Of a stretch of 64,000 nt of DNA, positions 12,505 to 25,301 are shown piece by piece. A program made the position numbers and the translations under genes. The notes beneath the pieces are model-generated. The model was not told where the DNA came from and made no database searches. It worked only from the letters and a program-made list of their open reading frames with translations. Each line of letters begins with the position of its first letter. Positions within the stretch are counted from its first letter, which is position 1. Where the stretch lies: NCBI GenBank assembly GCA_011033025.1, contig WFMF01000015.1:62001-126000 (forward strand). The letters are read 5' to 3'. Source of the stretch: Beroe forskalii. Its lineage: Eukaryota > Ctenophora > Nuda > Beroida > Beroidae.

Positions 12505-13178
12505 AGTAGCCAGGTAGGGTTGAGTATGCATTTTGGACGGCGTTTGTTTTGAGGGTTGGAATGGCTTTGTATGGTGGATACAAAAAAAGTTGGTGGGGAC
12601 TCGTTAACTGTAAGTGTGGCGTTTGGCCCAAAATTGGCCCAAATCCAAAATTGGGCCATACGCGAACTTTAAGTAGGGCTATCTCAGCTTCCTTTTGGAG
12701 TTGGGAGCAAACGTTGGTGTTTAAAATGACCGCAATGGTCAAAATATGCCAGGCGGATGATGGTTCCAAGACGGTTAGAGCTTTATTTTCCGAGATATTT
12801 ACGATTTTGTTCATGCGCTGTAAGCACCTTGACCCAATAACCACGAAATTTCTATCTTTTTACAGACTGAGTACTTTGCAATCAAAAAGTCATCTTGAAT
12901 TGACTTTTAACATGTCAGATTGATGACCCTGGACTCTTGTGATCAAGATTAGGTCTATTTATAGCCTGAAAAGCCTCATATTACTTGACTTTCATCCCAG
13001 TTCTATGCTATCGCATGGGTAAAATCAAGTTTTTGATGGTATATTTGACGCATATATCCTTGAATCCATCTTAGATAGGATGGATAGTGCAATGATTTGT
13101 TGTCTGACGTCTACTGCTGCTCAGTATTTAGGTAATCTTTTGCCGAAATAATAGATACTCAGATATGTGATATTTGCA

Positions 13179-13610
13179 TCAAGTGGATTCTTTCCAAGTC
13201 TCCACGACAAGATCATTCAGCTCACCTCTACAGTAGATGCAGCCCACCCCTTCATTCTCTGACCGGATGTTATAGATAGAAAGTATGCTGTGGATGACGG
13301 ATGTGCTTCTCAGATGGTCCTCATCTGTTGTGCTGCTTCCAACATCTGCAAGAAATTCATCAACATCAGAGCAGAGTGTCCTGGCTGGGAAGAGGCTTTC
13401 CTTCAAGATATTTTTCACCCTGATATACTGCCTTGAGCTCCATTCCTCATCAATGTGAAAGTTGCAGCTATCGCTATGATAAGTCAGAAGGGAGTTGGGG
13501 AGAGGAGAACCATCCTGTCCAATGTTGAAGTCCCGTATTACTTCAATTTCATTCCAGTTCTTTGCTATCACATGGGTCAAACCAAGTTTTTGACTGTATA
13601 ATTGACGCAT
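13179..13610 (-). CDS. ORF in the left arm of the foldback element, unknown function
   Basis: A 143-codon frame; the outer ~88 codons lie in the inverted arm and are repeated in the right arm. The inner part (MRQLYSQKLGLTHVIAKNW...) lies in the spacer. The C-terminal part has one CxxC (CIYC). No family recognised. High identity between arms follows from the inverted repeat and does not by itself show selection. Confidence 0.3.
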   Translation of the reverse strand: MRQLYSQKLGLTHVIAKNWNEIEVIRDFNIGQDGSPLPNSLLTYHSDSCNFHIDEEWSSRQYIRVKNILKESLFPARTLCSDVDEFLADVGSSTTDEDHLRSTSVIHSILSIYNIRSENEGVGCIYCRGELNDLVVETWKEST

Positions 13611-13917
13611 ATACCAGGAGAAACCTAAAATTTCAGGTTAAGGTAGGCTTCAACTAGACATGGCTGGTGGCTTGCTGCTTCCCTTTATGTACCTCCAATA
13701 TCATTGAAGCATTGAATACGTTATGTCAAAGTTGTTTTTGATATGTTTCTCACTTCTTCACTGAACTGTTACTCAGCACTTAGGTAATTGATTGCTGAAA
13801 CAAATGGTGAGTACACAGATAACTTTAATGAGATATTTGGATCAAGTGGATTTTCCCGAGACACAAAGCCTGAATTTGGATTCTAGCGACAACTAAGCAT
13901 GGCCAACTTGATTCCAT

Positions 13918-14271
13918 TTGTATCACTATTCAATCAAATTTAACTCATTTATGGTACTTTTACGACTTTGGTTGAATTGGAAGCGACAGAAATCGGTTTT
14001 GGAGGAATGGAGCTCAAGGCGGTATATCAGGGTGAAAAATATCTTGAAGGAAAGCCTCTTCCCAGCCAGGACACTCTGCTCTGATGTTGATGAATTTCTT
14101 GCAGATGTTGGAAGCAGCACAACAGATGAGGACTATCTGAGAAGCACATCCGTCATCCACAGCATACTTTCTATCTATAACATCCGGTCAGAGAATGAAG
14201 GGGTGGGCTGCATCTACTGTAGAGGTGAGCTGAACGATCTTGTCGTGGAGACTTGGAAAGAATCCACTTGA
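13918..14271 (+). CDS. ORF in the right arm of the foldback element, unknown function
   Basis: A 117-codon frame whose last ~88 codons mirror the left-arm ORF. The first ~29 codons come from the spacer and differ from the left ORF's N-terminus, so the two products have the same C-terminal and different N-terminal parts. No start context or splice site supports expression. Confidence 0.25.
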   Translation: MYHYSIKFNSFMVLLRLWLNWKRQKSVLEEWSSRRYIRVKNILKESLFPARTLCSDVDEFLADVGSSTTDEDYLRSTSVIHSILSIYNIRSENEGVGCIYCRGELNDLVVETWKEST

Positions 14272-14936
14272 TGCAAATATCACATATCTGAGTATCTATT
14301 ATTTCGGCAAAAGATTACCTAATTACTGAGCAGCAGTAGACGTCAGACAACAAAGTATTGCAGTTGCACTAGATGGATTCAAGGATATATGCGTCAAATA
14401 TACCGTCAAAAACTTGATTTTACCCATGCGATAGCATAAAACTGGGATGAAAGTCAGGTAATATGAGGCTTTTCAGACTATGAATAGACCTAATCTTGAT
14501 CACAAGAGTCCAGGGTCATCAATCTGCGTGTGAAAAGTCAATTCAAGATGATTTTTCGATTGCAAAGTACTCAGTCTGTAAAAAGATAGAAATTTCGTGG
14601 TTATTGGGTCAAGGCGCTTACAGCGCATGAACAAAATCGTAAATATCTCGGAAAATAAAGCTCTAACCGTCTTGGAACCATCATCCGCCTGGCATATTTT
14701 GACCATTGCGGTCATTTTAATTACCGACGTTTGCTCTCAACTCCAAAAGGAAGCTGAGATAGCCCTACTTAAAGTTCGCGTATGGCCCAATTTTGGATTT
14801 GGGCCAATTTTGGGCCAAACGCCACACTTACAGTTAACGAGTCCCCACCAACTTTTTTTGTATCCACCATACAAAGCCATTCCAACCCTCAAAACAAACG
14901 CCGTCCAAAATGCATACTCAACCCTACCTGGCTACT

Positions 14937-17442
14937 AGAGTAATACATTATATGCGTCAACGAATCCCTGGATAAATGGCAGCTTTGTAACTGCCGAAAT
15001 AAAACAAAGAAAAGCACTTTTTACGACACACAAAAAATAATATATTATCAAAACGAAACCACAAAAAAGAGTGAAAAGCCCATACGACGGAGGTCAAGGA
15101 GGTTCTAACACAATATAATATTATACGTGCGTTGTACACAATAAATAGGCTGCGCACATGGAGAAGACTATCCCCACGTCATCAACTCACCATTCTAAAC
15201 CCTGATGATGACGTCATAGTAACCTGCCTATTGTGGTAACAGACGTGTACCAAATGGTCGCACAAAGACACAAAGACGCGTTACACACGGCCTGACAATA
15301 CGCACACACACGAACACACACGTCTTATTACTTACAGAACAATACACCAGGAGTACTGAGCCATTCGACCTAAGCCTGGGTGCGAGAGAGGGAATATAGG
15401 CAGAATATACGCGGTCAAACATCGTCAATTCGCTTTTATTTTAACGTATGATAGTGACGTCATCTTCTACTTCTTATTTTACCTTCCGACCAAAGTAAGT
15501 GTACAGAAAGGTAGAAATATAAATTGAGTGCCGTGTTCGCTCTCTCGTTTAAACCAGAACAAGAGCTAGAAAAAGAAAGAAACAAGCGAAGAGTTCTCCG
15601 GGCGGCGGCGTAGTATAAAACATTGGATTATATACCAGTACAAACATAACATATATACTATCGCATTATATATAACGTAAGAGATAATGGTAAACGATAA
15701 ACGCCATCGCTCTCTTTCTCGGCGCGTATTATGATAAACTTTGCTCTTCTCTAAACGTGCACGTGTTTTCTGTAGTGAAGCAGTTGTACAATAATATTTG
15801 TATCTTTAAATATTGTTCCTGTAATATATAAGAGTAGCAGTGTGGCCGTGTATATAATAGGCAGTATGAAATATATTTATAAGTGGCTAATGGGAAGGAT
15901 TGCAATCGGTATTTAGGCCGGTAAAAATGCCGGAATTCGCAGGGTAAATTGAGCAGCAGTAAGGGAAGGCGTTTAACTAAAAAATAAGAAGGCTCTCTGA
16001 ATTTTGACATATATAAACACACCGCCTCCTCAACTCAGCATTTATATATTGCTAAATAAGCGGTGTAACGAATGCTGGAACACTTATAACATGCAAGAAA
16101 TAACTGCTATTCTGCAGCATAGCGCTGCCTTGGAGTAGGCTCTTATCAAGGCGCGTGGGAGCAATGAGCGATAAACGGTGACGTCATTATCAGAACTTTA
16201 AAAGGCACTTTTTTGTTATGGACCCGGGTATTGGTGGCTGGTGGAACTGGAACTGATCCTTATGTCATTCTGATTCCAAGAGCCTCACAGAGTCACAGAA
16301 ACTATTTAAAGTAGCACGTATTGACGTGGTATCAGCAAATAATGGGAGCAGTATCACAATTCACATCTCCTTACCAGTTTAGACATGTCAGCGTAGAGCG
16401 TTTTGCACAAGGGTTAATGGTGATCACGTCAATTGTCGTTACAATAATTTAAAATGAAATGTTGACGTTGATCATCGCCTGCATATTGCAGGAGTGACTC
16501 ATGCACTTTCCGAGTTAGGACATTTAGCAATTCACAGCAGTGAGAAGTGAGACGCTTCGCAACAATAAAGAGGTTGAGTGGTAGGATTGATTTCTTATTC
16601 AAAAATCGGAAGACTTGAAGAAATTTGAGCAATCTGCACCATCCGAAACCTTTGATTTCATAGTCCAGTCAGTAAATTTTACAATAGCGAGGGAAATATT
16701 ATATTGTTCCTTCTAAATAACTTCAAAAAAATAATTTCAAATTGAATGATAAACAAGGAAAGATTTAAAGTAAAGAGAAATAAATATGAGTAACCACCGC
16801 AATTATCAAACTCATGTCAGTGTATCACAACGCATTTAAAAGATAAAAGCCGACTGATAAATATGTTACAATGAGCCATAGTACGACAAAACATTACATA
16901 AAATAAGTTTTGATAAGCGCACTGATTTGAAGTAAAGATAATCGATCTGATGGACACATCTAATTATCTGTCGTAGCGAGACAATAGGCAGTTGAGAGTG
17001 ATGTCATTATCAGGGGTTAAAATGGAGAATTGTCGATGATTAACCACCTATAACCAGTGCGCCACAAAGATCTACAATCAGATTTACAAGGTGTACTTGT
17101 TCGTTTTATATTCAAAGCTGAAGAAACCAAGAATCAATGCTGTAAGTTTTTGATTTTACCCATCACGTGAGTTACAGTCACGTGGCTTATCAAACACGTG
17201 ACTAAAACACGTGATAAGTCACGTGACTACCTGACATCACACAGTATATATAAATCTCACATATATACCTCATAAACCAGCGGATATATTACATACCAAG
17301 AATTAGTACGAAAAATAAGTACGTAAGATATATCATATTTTCACTAATTACACTCAAGCTAAAAGTTCCTAGTGTCTGGATAGATCGTACGGTGTAATTA
17401 TTGATTCTACCGCCCTCATTTTATCGTACATACACATACTCC
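14937..17442. other. Intergenic with four to five copies of the CRE/GATA module and an E-box array
   Basis: No supportable gene. TGACGTCA occurs at 15209-15216, 15455-15462 and 16179-16186, each beside a GATA-like TTATCA/TGATGA/TGATAG core; a TGATGTCATTATCA variant is at about 16994-17007. Five CACGTG sites cluster at 17164-17225. Confidence 0.65.
17164..17225. promoter_or_regulatory. Array of five CACGTG E-boxes
   Basis: Perfect CACGTG at 17164-17169, 17179-17184, 17195-17200, 17208-17213 and 17220-17225, spaced 12-16 bp start to start. Several have the extended form TCACGTGA. CACGTG is the core site of bHLH-ZIP factors (USF, MYC/MAX, MITF/TFE). The spacing and density are far above chance in AT-rich DNA; the target gene is not evident, as no exon lies within several kb. 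Confidence 0.7.
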
Positions 17443-18214
17443 ACTACCTTAGTGGTAGAAATTAAGATGTGTATTTATTAAGGACGTACTAATTAAGAAG
17501 TGTACTAATTAAGGCAGTAAAATTTCTACAAAAATCAGGCAATTCTAGGACTAAGTTTCACGTCGATTCTAATTTTCAACCAAAAATACCGATGTGAAAA
17601 CAAGAAGAGGGCAGATTTTTCCATTGAATTCAATTTATTTGGGATCTATGAAATATAGACAAAAGTAAAGCTAGGCGTTCTAGAGAAACAGATTAGCAAA
17701 CGAGTCAATGAGCATCCTAGAGTCAATACCATGTTCTTTGCAATGTTTCACTGCCTCCGTTTGATGAAAGATTGGCCGATGATTCTGCTGAAATTTGAAG
17801 GCCTTGTTTCCTGATGAAAACATCGAAGATATCGAAGATGGTTTTATTGGGCTTGAGGTGGAAGATATGGAAGATGTGCAGGAAGACGTAAAAGCCGAAG
17901 AAATGCCTATAATTTTTATCCATTGATAATTGTTTATCATATCAAATTTGATTTTGTCTGCACTGATGCTTTCGCTGAAAAATTCTGAACCTGTATTGAG
18001 AGAAAATAGAATGCCTTAATATTGTAGTGAAAGAAAAGATAGGTATAGATGTACAAATCTTTACTTTAACAAAATTTTCTAAAATTTTGGTGTTGTACAA
18101 ATTACGGTATGTAGAAATTAAGATTTGTAGAATTTAAGGAGTGTACTATTTAAGACAGTAAAATTGCTTACTACCTTAAATAGTACACTTCTTAATTTCT
18201 ACCACTAAGGTAGT
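17443..18214. mobile_element. Inverted-repeat element, 772 bp
   Basis: The left end ACTACCTTAGTGGTAGAAAT is repeated in inverse at the right end (ATTTCTACCACTAAGGTAGT, ending at 18214). Sub-terminal blocks such as GTGTACTAATTAAGGCAGTA also recur inverted. The terminal 15 bp can itself fold (CTACC...GGTAG). The interior has a Ser/Thr-rich open frame (17680-17940, -) with no recognisable family. No transposase seen; I read it as a non-autonomous DNA transposon. Confidence 0.7.
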
Positions 18215-19841
18215 CAAATACCAAAGCACCAAGTGGTTGAGAGTGACGTCATTATCAGGGAAAACGTAGCAAGTTGATGCCGTAAAACTGCCTAATTTAG
18301 CGAGAGTATTTAGACGTGACATATCTCAGACAGGGTATGTCTCCCGTGGGGAATACTCAGAATTTCCAAGGAACTGTGACGTATTTCATAAATTCCCATC
18401 AGATATTATATCCTGCGCATTGCGAATATGTAATACTTTGATTTTTTTTTCGGATTACATTATAAGATAACACTATTGATTTCAGACTATTTCATTTACG
18501 ATACATTTATCATTTGATTCGCCAGGACAAACTCTCAAACAGGCTTTCAAACCTCCCTCAAAAAGTAGAATTGAAGTGGGGCAGCAGTTTCGAGGCTGAT
18601 ACGATGAAAAACTACTTCAAGATAAGTTGCGCAGGATTACATTACTTTATCAATTATGACATGAATAGGACAAAAAGAGTTCCTTAGTCTGAAAACGGAT
18701 TTTACAGATAGAGAAAGAAAATACACGGTCACCGGATACACAATACCCGATCACATACCAAATTTTGGCAAACAATCAACGCTAAAGCAATGATCTGCGA
18801 AGAGTCCAGATAATAATATGTTACGCGAGGTAATGAGATTTAGTGCGGTGCTGATAATTTGCAACACATAGCACTCCAATATAAGCCTTTTACTGCTTTA
18901 TATTGGGAGCTCATATTGAGTTAATAATCACAATAATTATATATTGTAATGGTAAAACTAATTATCCAATACAATCACGATCTCAGTTAATCAAGTGCAC
19001 AATGTAAATCAATTAAAATACAAATCTATATAACGATTTTATGCATACATAATCAAGTACAGCTACATTAATCGGACATGATACAAAACATGATCAAGTT
19101 ACCGTTGATTACTAATCGCAAGATGCTACGTAGTACGTCATAGAATTAAGAAAACGTACGTCTCTAAAACATTCGAGATGAAAAACGGCGTGTACGAATG
19201 TAGAACGCGATTAAAAATAACGAAAAGCTGCAGGCTCATGCCTAGCAACGGCACCTGGTGACATGGAGACAAAATCACGCACACCCTCATCCTCCTCTCG
19301 CACAAAAGACACATGTACAAGGCTAGTATATATTGAGAAAGCGAGCTGTAAATGTGCAGCAGGGGCATTAACATCAGCACACAGAAATAGACTGGGCTGC
19401 GTCAGTAACTCACTGTTCTGAGCTATGATAATGACGTCACTCTCGCTCTGCGAGACACGAGAGGGGAGTATAATAATAGCAGGAGCAAATCTCACCTCTC
19501 CTCAACATACAAAGAATGAGGCTAAACTCTCACTTTCACTAGAGACTGTACATACGCACACACGTACACACGCACTACAATACAAAGATCTTGGAGGGGG
19601 TGTGCGAACTCACGAGTATTGAGTTTTTGGGTGTGTAGTGTGCGGTAGTGTGTGCGTATGTACGTTTGAAGTGTGTACGTACGTGAAAATGGTGTGAATT
19701 TTCATCACGTGTGTTTTGATTAAAGTCGTTCATTTTCACCTTGTACGGTTTAGGTTTACGTGTACCGTATGTAGTAAGTTTTTATTGGCGAAATTAGCGT
19801 GAGTGAGCCTGGGTTTTAAACACGATGGTCAACACTCCCTC
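18215..19841. other. Intergenic
   Basis: No gene seen. CRE/GATA modules at 18244-18251 (+) and 19432-19439 (-). An AC/GT-rich stretch lies at about 19550-19680. Confidence 0.55.
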
Positions 19842-22800
19842 TCCCCCACTCATCAGTCTCCTCACTACACAACTTAACACCTGCGCTATATAAATTCATC
19901 AAAGAGAGGAGCGAGAGAAGAACAACAAGAAAAGAAGAGGAGGGGGCGGTGCGCGTGTTATTATGCGAGTGTTTTGTAAAGAATGGAACGGTGTACAGAG
20001 AATGAGAGAGAGAGGGGGCGATAATAATATAAAGGGGGCAGAGGTTGAGTGTATTGTGTGTGTATTGGAGACCGCGCGCGATACAATAGGCGGGATGAAG
20101 TGACCTGTTCACGGCTGCAAACTACAATAATGACATGTCTTTTAACCGCCTAATCCTCGCACATGTACCGTCGTAACATACGCTCAGAATATAAATAGGC
20201 GGTTGCAATGACGTCAGCAGCATTGTACGCGCTGCCAAATTAAGTTGGAAATAACCGCCTATTTCCCGAGAGCAGGGTATATAACATACTACACAAACAC
20301 ACACGGTGCACACGGCCCACACCTCATGGAAACACAATACAATCTGATGGATCCTACATATAATGGAGGGGGGAAGCAATTGATAATATAATGACGATGA
20401 TAATAATAATAATAGAACGACTGTTGGGAGCCGACCGAGCAGCTGTAAGACAACGCGGAGCAGAAGACTAACTGAGGTCGGTAGCTTTGTGTTTTATAGA
20501 TACATCGGCCCCTCTGTACTACAATGGAGCAAAGTTAGTGTGTTGTACTATGATCTGAAAACACTTAACAATGACGAGAAGAACAACACATTTAGACGCA
20601 AACACACATTCGAACAAAGACACATGGGCCATCGTCACGAGTGGGAAAACAACTGATCTGAAATTAAGTGAGAGCTAGAACTAAGAGAGAGGGGGGGTAG
20701 AATAGGAGAGGTAAAGTAGAGGTAGGAGTGAACGGGAGAGGTGAAGTAGAACTAAGAGAGAGGGGGTAGAACGGGACAGTTAAAGTAGGGGTAGGAGTGA
20801 ATGGGGTGGAGAGTTACCCTGCTTCCACAATGGCCATGTCACGAGGGGTATGACAAGGAGTTATTCCCAAGGATAAATGGGTAGAATCTTTCAAACTTGC
20901 AAAATTGAACCTCATAAGGAGGCATAAAACCTTATATCCGCTCACATACGAGTGGTCATAACCATGAGGTGTAAATGGAAATAGCTTGAGCTACCTAAGA
21001 CCAGTGGATGTTAAGGGACCTTTCCAAGTTCCACAGTCCAGAAGGACTTTGGCATGTCACCATAAAATCATGATATGAAAAACGGAAGAAGTTAGAAGAA
21101 TTGAAAGTGAGGATGATAACTGATAAGGCATGATTGATTGACTATAGATAGATTGATGAGTGATTAACGATATTATGTGAGTGATAATTACTTGAAGTTG
21201 AGTTACCTCCGCGTCATTATTATGGGATTGTAAATAAAAAGGCACATGAAAGAGAGAGCGACGCTAAATGCAAGGAGCATAACGCAAGCAGCATAACGCA
21301 CAAATCTAACTCTAAAATCTAAAATCACATGCTATATAATGCCTGCGGCCGACTCCTCTCTCGCTCGCGAATAAAGGGGAAAGGGAGAATGTCATTACTC
21401 AAACGTAGAACGCATAATATATATTATGTTTATTACACGTATGTACTGGGTATGATGTCAAGCATAATATAATATTATATTATGATAATTATTATCTATG
21501 TGTTGAAAATCAAGGCAAAACAATCAAGTGTTGAAGTCCACAGGTGATATGCAGGAAAATTCACACTCGCACGAGTACCTTTGAACCGAGAGGAGAAGAC
21601 CGCAATTAATTGACAGCATATTCCGTACATAATATGTCGGTGGTACTACATATGGAATGTTTTTATTATAATAAATACAAACGAAAATTACACGTCCAAA
21701 GTTACTGTGTATTTCTGACATCTGCCTCACTATTTTGTTAAATTCCATGTATTTTACATACACACAAACACACTCCTCTTGATTTAATACAAACATACAT
21801 ACCCACACACACGTAGTGACGAAGCTGACGAGCAAGGCGCGCAGAGAGTGAGAGGAAATGCTGACTTATGATCAAGCGAAGACATGATGATGATAATGAT
21901 CTATGTACATTCACCTGTACAATCATTAGACGAGACACGTGACCAACGCGTCACGTGACTGCTTGTACTCCGGCGAGAGCACGTGACCAGGTAACGCGCA
22001 GCGCACGTGCCACGTGACTGCCGCGCAATGGTCACGTGACCCGGCAGCTCACACAGAACGACATAGAATGGAAGTGGCCCTCTCAATTGAGTTCACGGGT
22101 GTTGGCGGTCTGTGTAGGAGAATATATAATGTACGCGTGTGGGAGATGATAAAGGGAGGGGTGGTTGCCGGAGCAGGGAGGGTATTATACCGCGTCAAAA
22201 CAATAGCAGTTTATTACTAAGGAGGACGTTAATATACGCGTCTTGTATTGTGTTTTAGGGCTCGTGTTTTTGGGAATTATAGGAGAAAAGATGATGGAGT
22301 TCGGCACCGCAGAAGAGCAGATCACGTGACCGGCACGTGCTCATACAACGTCTGGTGCTAGCAACGCCTGCACAGCTGAACATAAAGCCAGCTAGACAGC
22401 AAACCGTTTCTAAGTAACATGTCAAAAAGGCACGTGACATGCCGCACGGCGCCCATTGGTCAGCCGAGCCCGCTCTCAACGCTCATTGGACGACACGGGG
22501 CTGAGTCACAAATAATGATGTGTACAGTGTAGTGGTACACGGGTATAAGCAATTACCTTGGAGTGCATAATTGAGTCGTAATCACGACTCAGTTAGTGCA
22601 GATCACGATTTGCAGCGTATATTATATAATATGAACGCTAATTGGCATCAGTAACACACGCTACCTGGAAATGCAGGTAAAACAAGCCACACACACACAT
22701 CCCATGTCTGTGTGTGTGTGTTTGTCGGTAACGGATAGCATAATCATATTGTGCATAATTATACTCATTTCAGGCGGGAGCGCGGGAAGCGGACTTATCA

Positions 22801-23843
22801 TGAGCGCAACGGAGTGTTCCCTAAGTGTTCCCTTTGAGAGAGGCAGTCCTTTGTGATTGAGGGTTATGATGCGTAAAAATAGGGCCCCCTCATAGTTTCA
22901 AAAGGCCCCCTCAAGAATTCGGGGGTTTGGGTAAGTTCATCGTAGTAAAGTTTCCCACTATGGGTGAACCCCAACCCCTACGTTCCTAGGAACCTCTAGG
23001 AAACAACGGGGAACCTCTAGGGAAACAACGGGTTACATATACTGGAGTTAGGGAAAGGATCTACGAAAAGACAGTTTGAGGGCAGATTTTAATACTCTCG
23101 ACAAGCATTATCATCAATCAAAGCTCGACAGAAACCTTACATCTCATGTTGCGAAGAATCTCGAAAGCAAATATAACCAAAAAAGAATGGCGTGTCTGGA
23201 ACTGTCTATTTAGCTGCACTGCACACGGTACCCGCAGCACTCAACAGAACATCCCAGTCTCGCGAGTCTGACAGAAAACTCCGCACAAGAGTTGAAAACA
23301 GAAGCTTTAATGTATGCTATATATGAGGACAGGAACTACACGCAGTATTTATATAATATTTTATAACATCAATGTTGCGAAAAATTCGCTAGGGAAGTCG
23401 TATAAGGATGCTATACTGCAAGGTTCATAGCTACTTGAAAAGTTCTACAAGTCGGGCATGTTGGGCTCGCGATGATATGTGTTATTGCCATTCTGCTATA
23501 TATTCCAGAACTTGTAGTACACAGCAGTCAGCAGTAGCTAGATATATATAATGTGGGGAGGGAATGCAGTGTGAAGTCAGTAACACACTACTACTATGAT
23601 AATGACATCACTCCCAACCCTCACTGTATTTGTGAGTATATTTGTAGTGGATACGAGAGAAACACGTTAAATGTACAAGAAATGTCACTGCGTTATATAT
23701 TATGTAAATTGTAACTCGCTATATACAGAGTACATGTCGGTACACGGTCACTTTATGTCTCGTGAAGAATTCCTGACACCTGCTCTTTTCGAAGTACTTT
23801 GGCACTTTGTCGAACCTGCTCAATACGACGGATGATTAAATTT
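19842..23843 (+). repeat. Segmental duplication, copy 1
   Basis: From CATCAGTCTCCTCACTAC (about 19851) to CAATACGACGGATGATTAAA (about 23840) this segment matches 32432-37923 in the same orientation. From ~21525 onward identity is very high; the first 1.7 kb matches a much more degraded partner. Copy 1 has an uninterrupted CAATTAATTG at about 21604-21613, where copy 2 carries a 1,546 bp insertion. No convincing exon in it; short frames are not conserved in codon terms. Confidence 0.9.
21936..22436. promoter_or_regulatory. E-box cluster (nine CACGTG) in copy 1
   Basis: CACGTG at 21936, 21952, 21980, 22004, 22011 and 22033 (six in ~100 bp), then at 22323, 22334 and 22431. Most are GTCACGTGAC or GCACGTG. 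The stretch is GC-richer than its surroundings. It is repeated in copy 2 at 35996-36098 and onward. The TCACGTGA form is the CLEAR/MITF-TFE type site. Confidence 0.7.
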
Positions 23844-25080
23844 GATATAAATCTCAAAACACATGCTGCAACAGAGATGGGGAGGATTGGGTGGTGGGAC
23901 TAAAAAGCCGGGAACCGGGGTTAAATAATTCTCATCTATAAAAAAAGGGAAAATTTGCCCTGTGTTTATCTCCCTTGACTTTTTTTCGCTCTGGGGGTCT
24001 TTCCCCAAAAAATTTGAATCGTTTAGGGGGGGGGGGGTTTAAATGAAGTTTGATTAGAGGGGGGGGGGTTTGGGATTCATTAAAAAATCAAATTTTATAA
24101 AATTTAAAGGTTTTTATGAAAATTAAAATTTTTATGAAAATTCTTGAAATTTTCATGAAAATTTTGAAATTTTTATTTAAAAAATTTTTTTTCCAAAAAT
24201 TAACCATTTGCAAAAAAAATTGACAAAATTTTGTTATGATTAAAACATGATCTACTTTAATTTTTAAATGATTTTCCTTTAGTGCCCCCGGAGGATTTAT
24301 GGGAGGTTTACATTGTTAACCTTCCATTCCAAACCACTTCAGTTATCTTTGTATGGTAAGGTTTGCTGCTCCTGTATTTGATCAGAGGTTCGGAGGCTTT
24401 TCTACTTCGTCTAGAGATTGATACCAGAGCAGGCCTTGGCATGCGTCCACAGCTCCATTATCCAGGGAATCAATCTTTTTTGTGAAACCAATACTGTGAA
24501 GTTATGAACTCTGTTCTGGCACTTGGGGGCTAGGGGCTGATCTGGATCTTGGGTTCTGTCGAATGTCAGCTTTAGTGCTGGCAGATAAAGCAGGACTGGA
24601 TTTTGTGGTAGGAGGTTGAGGTGGGACCAAGACAGCGTTCTGGCTCTTTGGTGGAACTTGGGGAATCCAGGTTAGCAGAGGAGGAGGCATGATGTTGGAG
24701 GACGGAGGTGGGGATGATGAGCAGATGAGGATGCGTTGGAGGAGGAAGAGAAAAGGAGGAGGTGTCCATCTGTTGTCAGAGGATTTGTCGTGAGATTTCG
24801 TAGGAAAAACTAATGGCTTTTTGAATTTCTGTCTTAAGTCGATGATGATGTGATGGTGAACTAAAACACGATAATGTTCTAATTTTTTGTCAGTTAATGT
24901 AGATTTTGGTGACGTCAAAAAACTGAAGGAGGGGGGGTTGGGCCATGACATGCAATATTTTCCGAAAGAGGGGGTTTGGCCATGATTACGTTTGATTACG
25001 GAGGGGGGGGAGGGGGGTAAAAAATGCCCAAAAATTGATTACGTAATATGTGAACGATCCCTAACTACAGTGTTGTAAAT
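23844..25080. repeat. Poly-G-rich repeat-like DNA
   Basis: It contains long G runs near 24028-24070, 24928-24935 and 25000-25018, AT-rich repeats of ATGAAAATT at 24100-24170, TGGTGACGTCAAAA at about 24908, and TTACGTAATATGTGAACGAT at about 25042. The last string is nearly repeated at about 52151 (TTGCGTAATATTTGAACGAT). G-run plus TTACGTAAT blocks of this kind are common in dispersed elements of invertebrates. A 149-codon Pro/Ser-rich minus frame (24502-24951) is not recognised. It begins just where copy 1 of the duplication ends. Confidence 0.5.
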
Positions 25081-25301
25081 TCTTCAGTCCTAAACTTTGC
25101 AACACTGCTTCCCCTTACTAAAATTTAGGAGCTTATAATTTGGGAGCTGATAATGACGTTGAGTTCAATCATGAAAGTCTGAATTCCTAACTTCTAACTT
25201 TAGTTCTTTTACTTCGTCACAACAAGAGATCAATCAGGAATTTGGAACAATTAACAATTAGCAATTAACGTAATAACAATCAACAGTTCAAGAGTGAAGT
25301 T

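Larger units (their letters stand above)
12505..14936. mobile_element. Foldback element with ~0.94 kb inverted arms
   Basis: The left arm (12505-13448) is the near-perfect reverse complement of the right arm (14005-14936). Both begin from the outside with AGTAGCCAGGTAGGGTTGAG. A ~556 bp spacer separates them. Each arm has an open frame reading outwards: 13179-13610 (-) and 13918-14271 (+). Their shared ~88-residue product contains RVKNILKESLFPARTLCSD and CIYCRGELNDLVVETWKEST, with only two differences (Q/R and H/Y). A ~75 bp segment encoding MRQLYSQKLGLTHV-like sequence recurs at 12985-13060, 13540-13615 and, inverted, at 14385-14460. No transposase recognised and no clear target-site duplication. 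Family unknown; a foldback or long-TIR DNA element that captured host sequence is the best reading. Confidence 0.8.

Noticed and set aside
21524-22479. Short frames conserved between the two duplication copies, as evidence of genes
   Set aside because: They are conserved only because the DNA is nearly identical; several change length through small insertions, which does not suggest protein selection.
24502-24951. 149-codon Pro/Ser-rich minus frame as a gene
   Set aside because: It lies in poly-G-rich repeat-like DNA and its composition follows from GGAGG-type repeats; kept only as part of that region.
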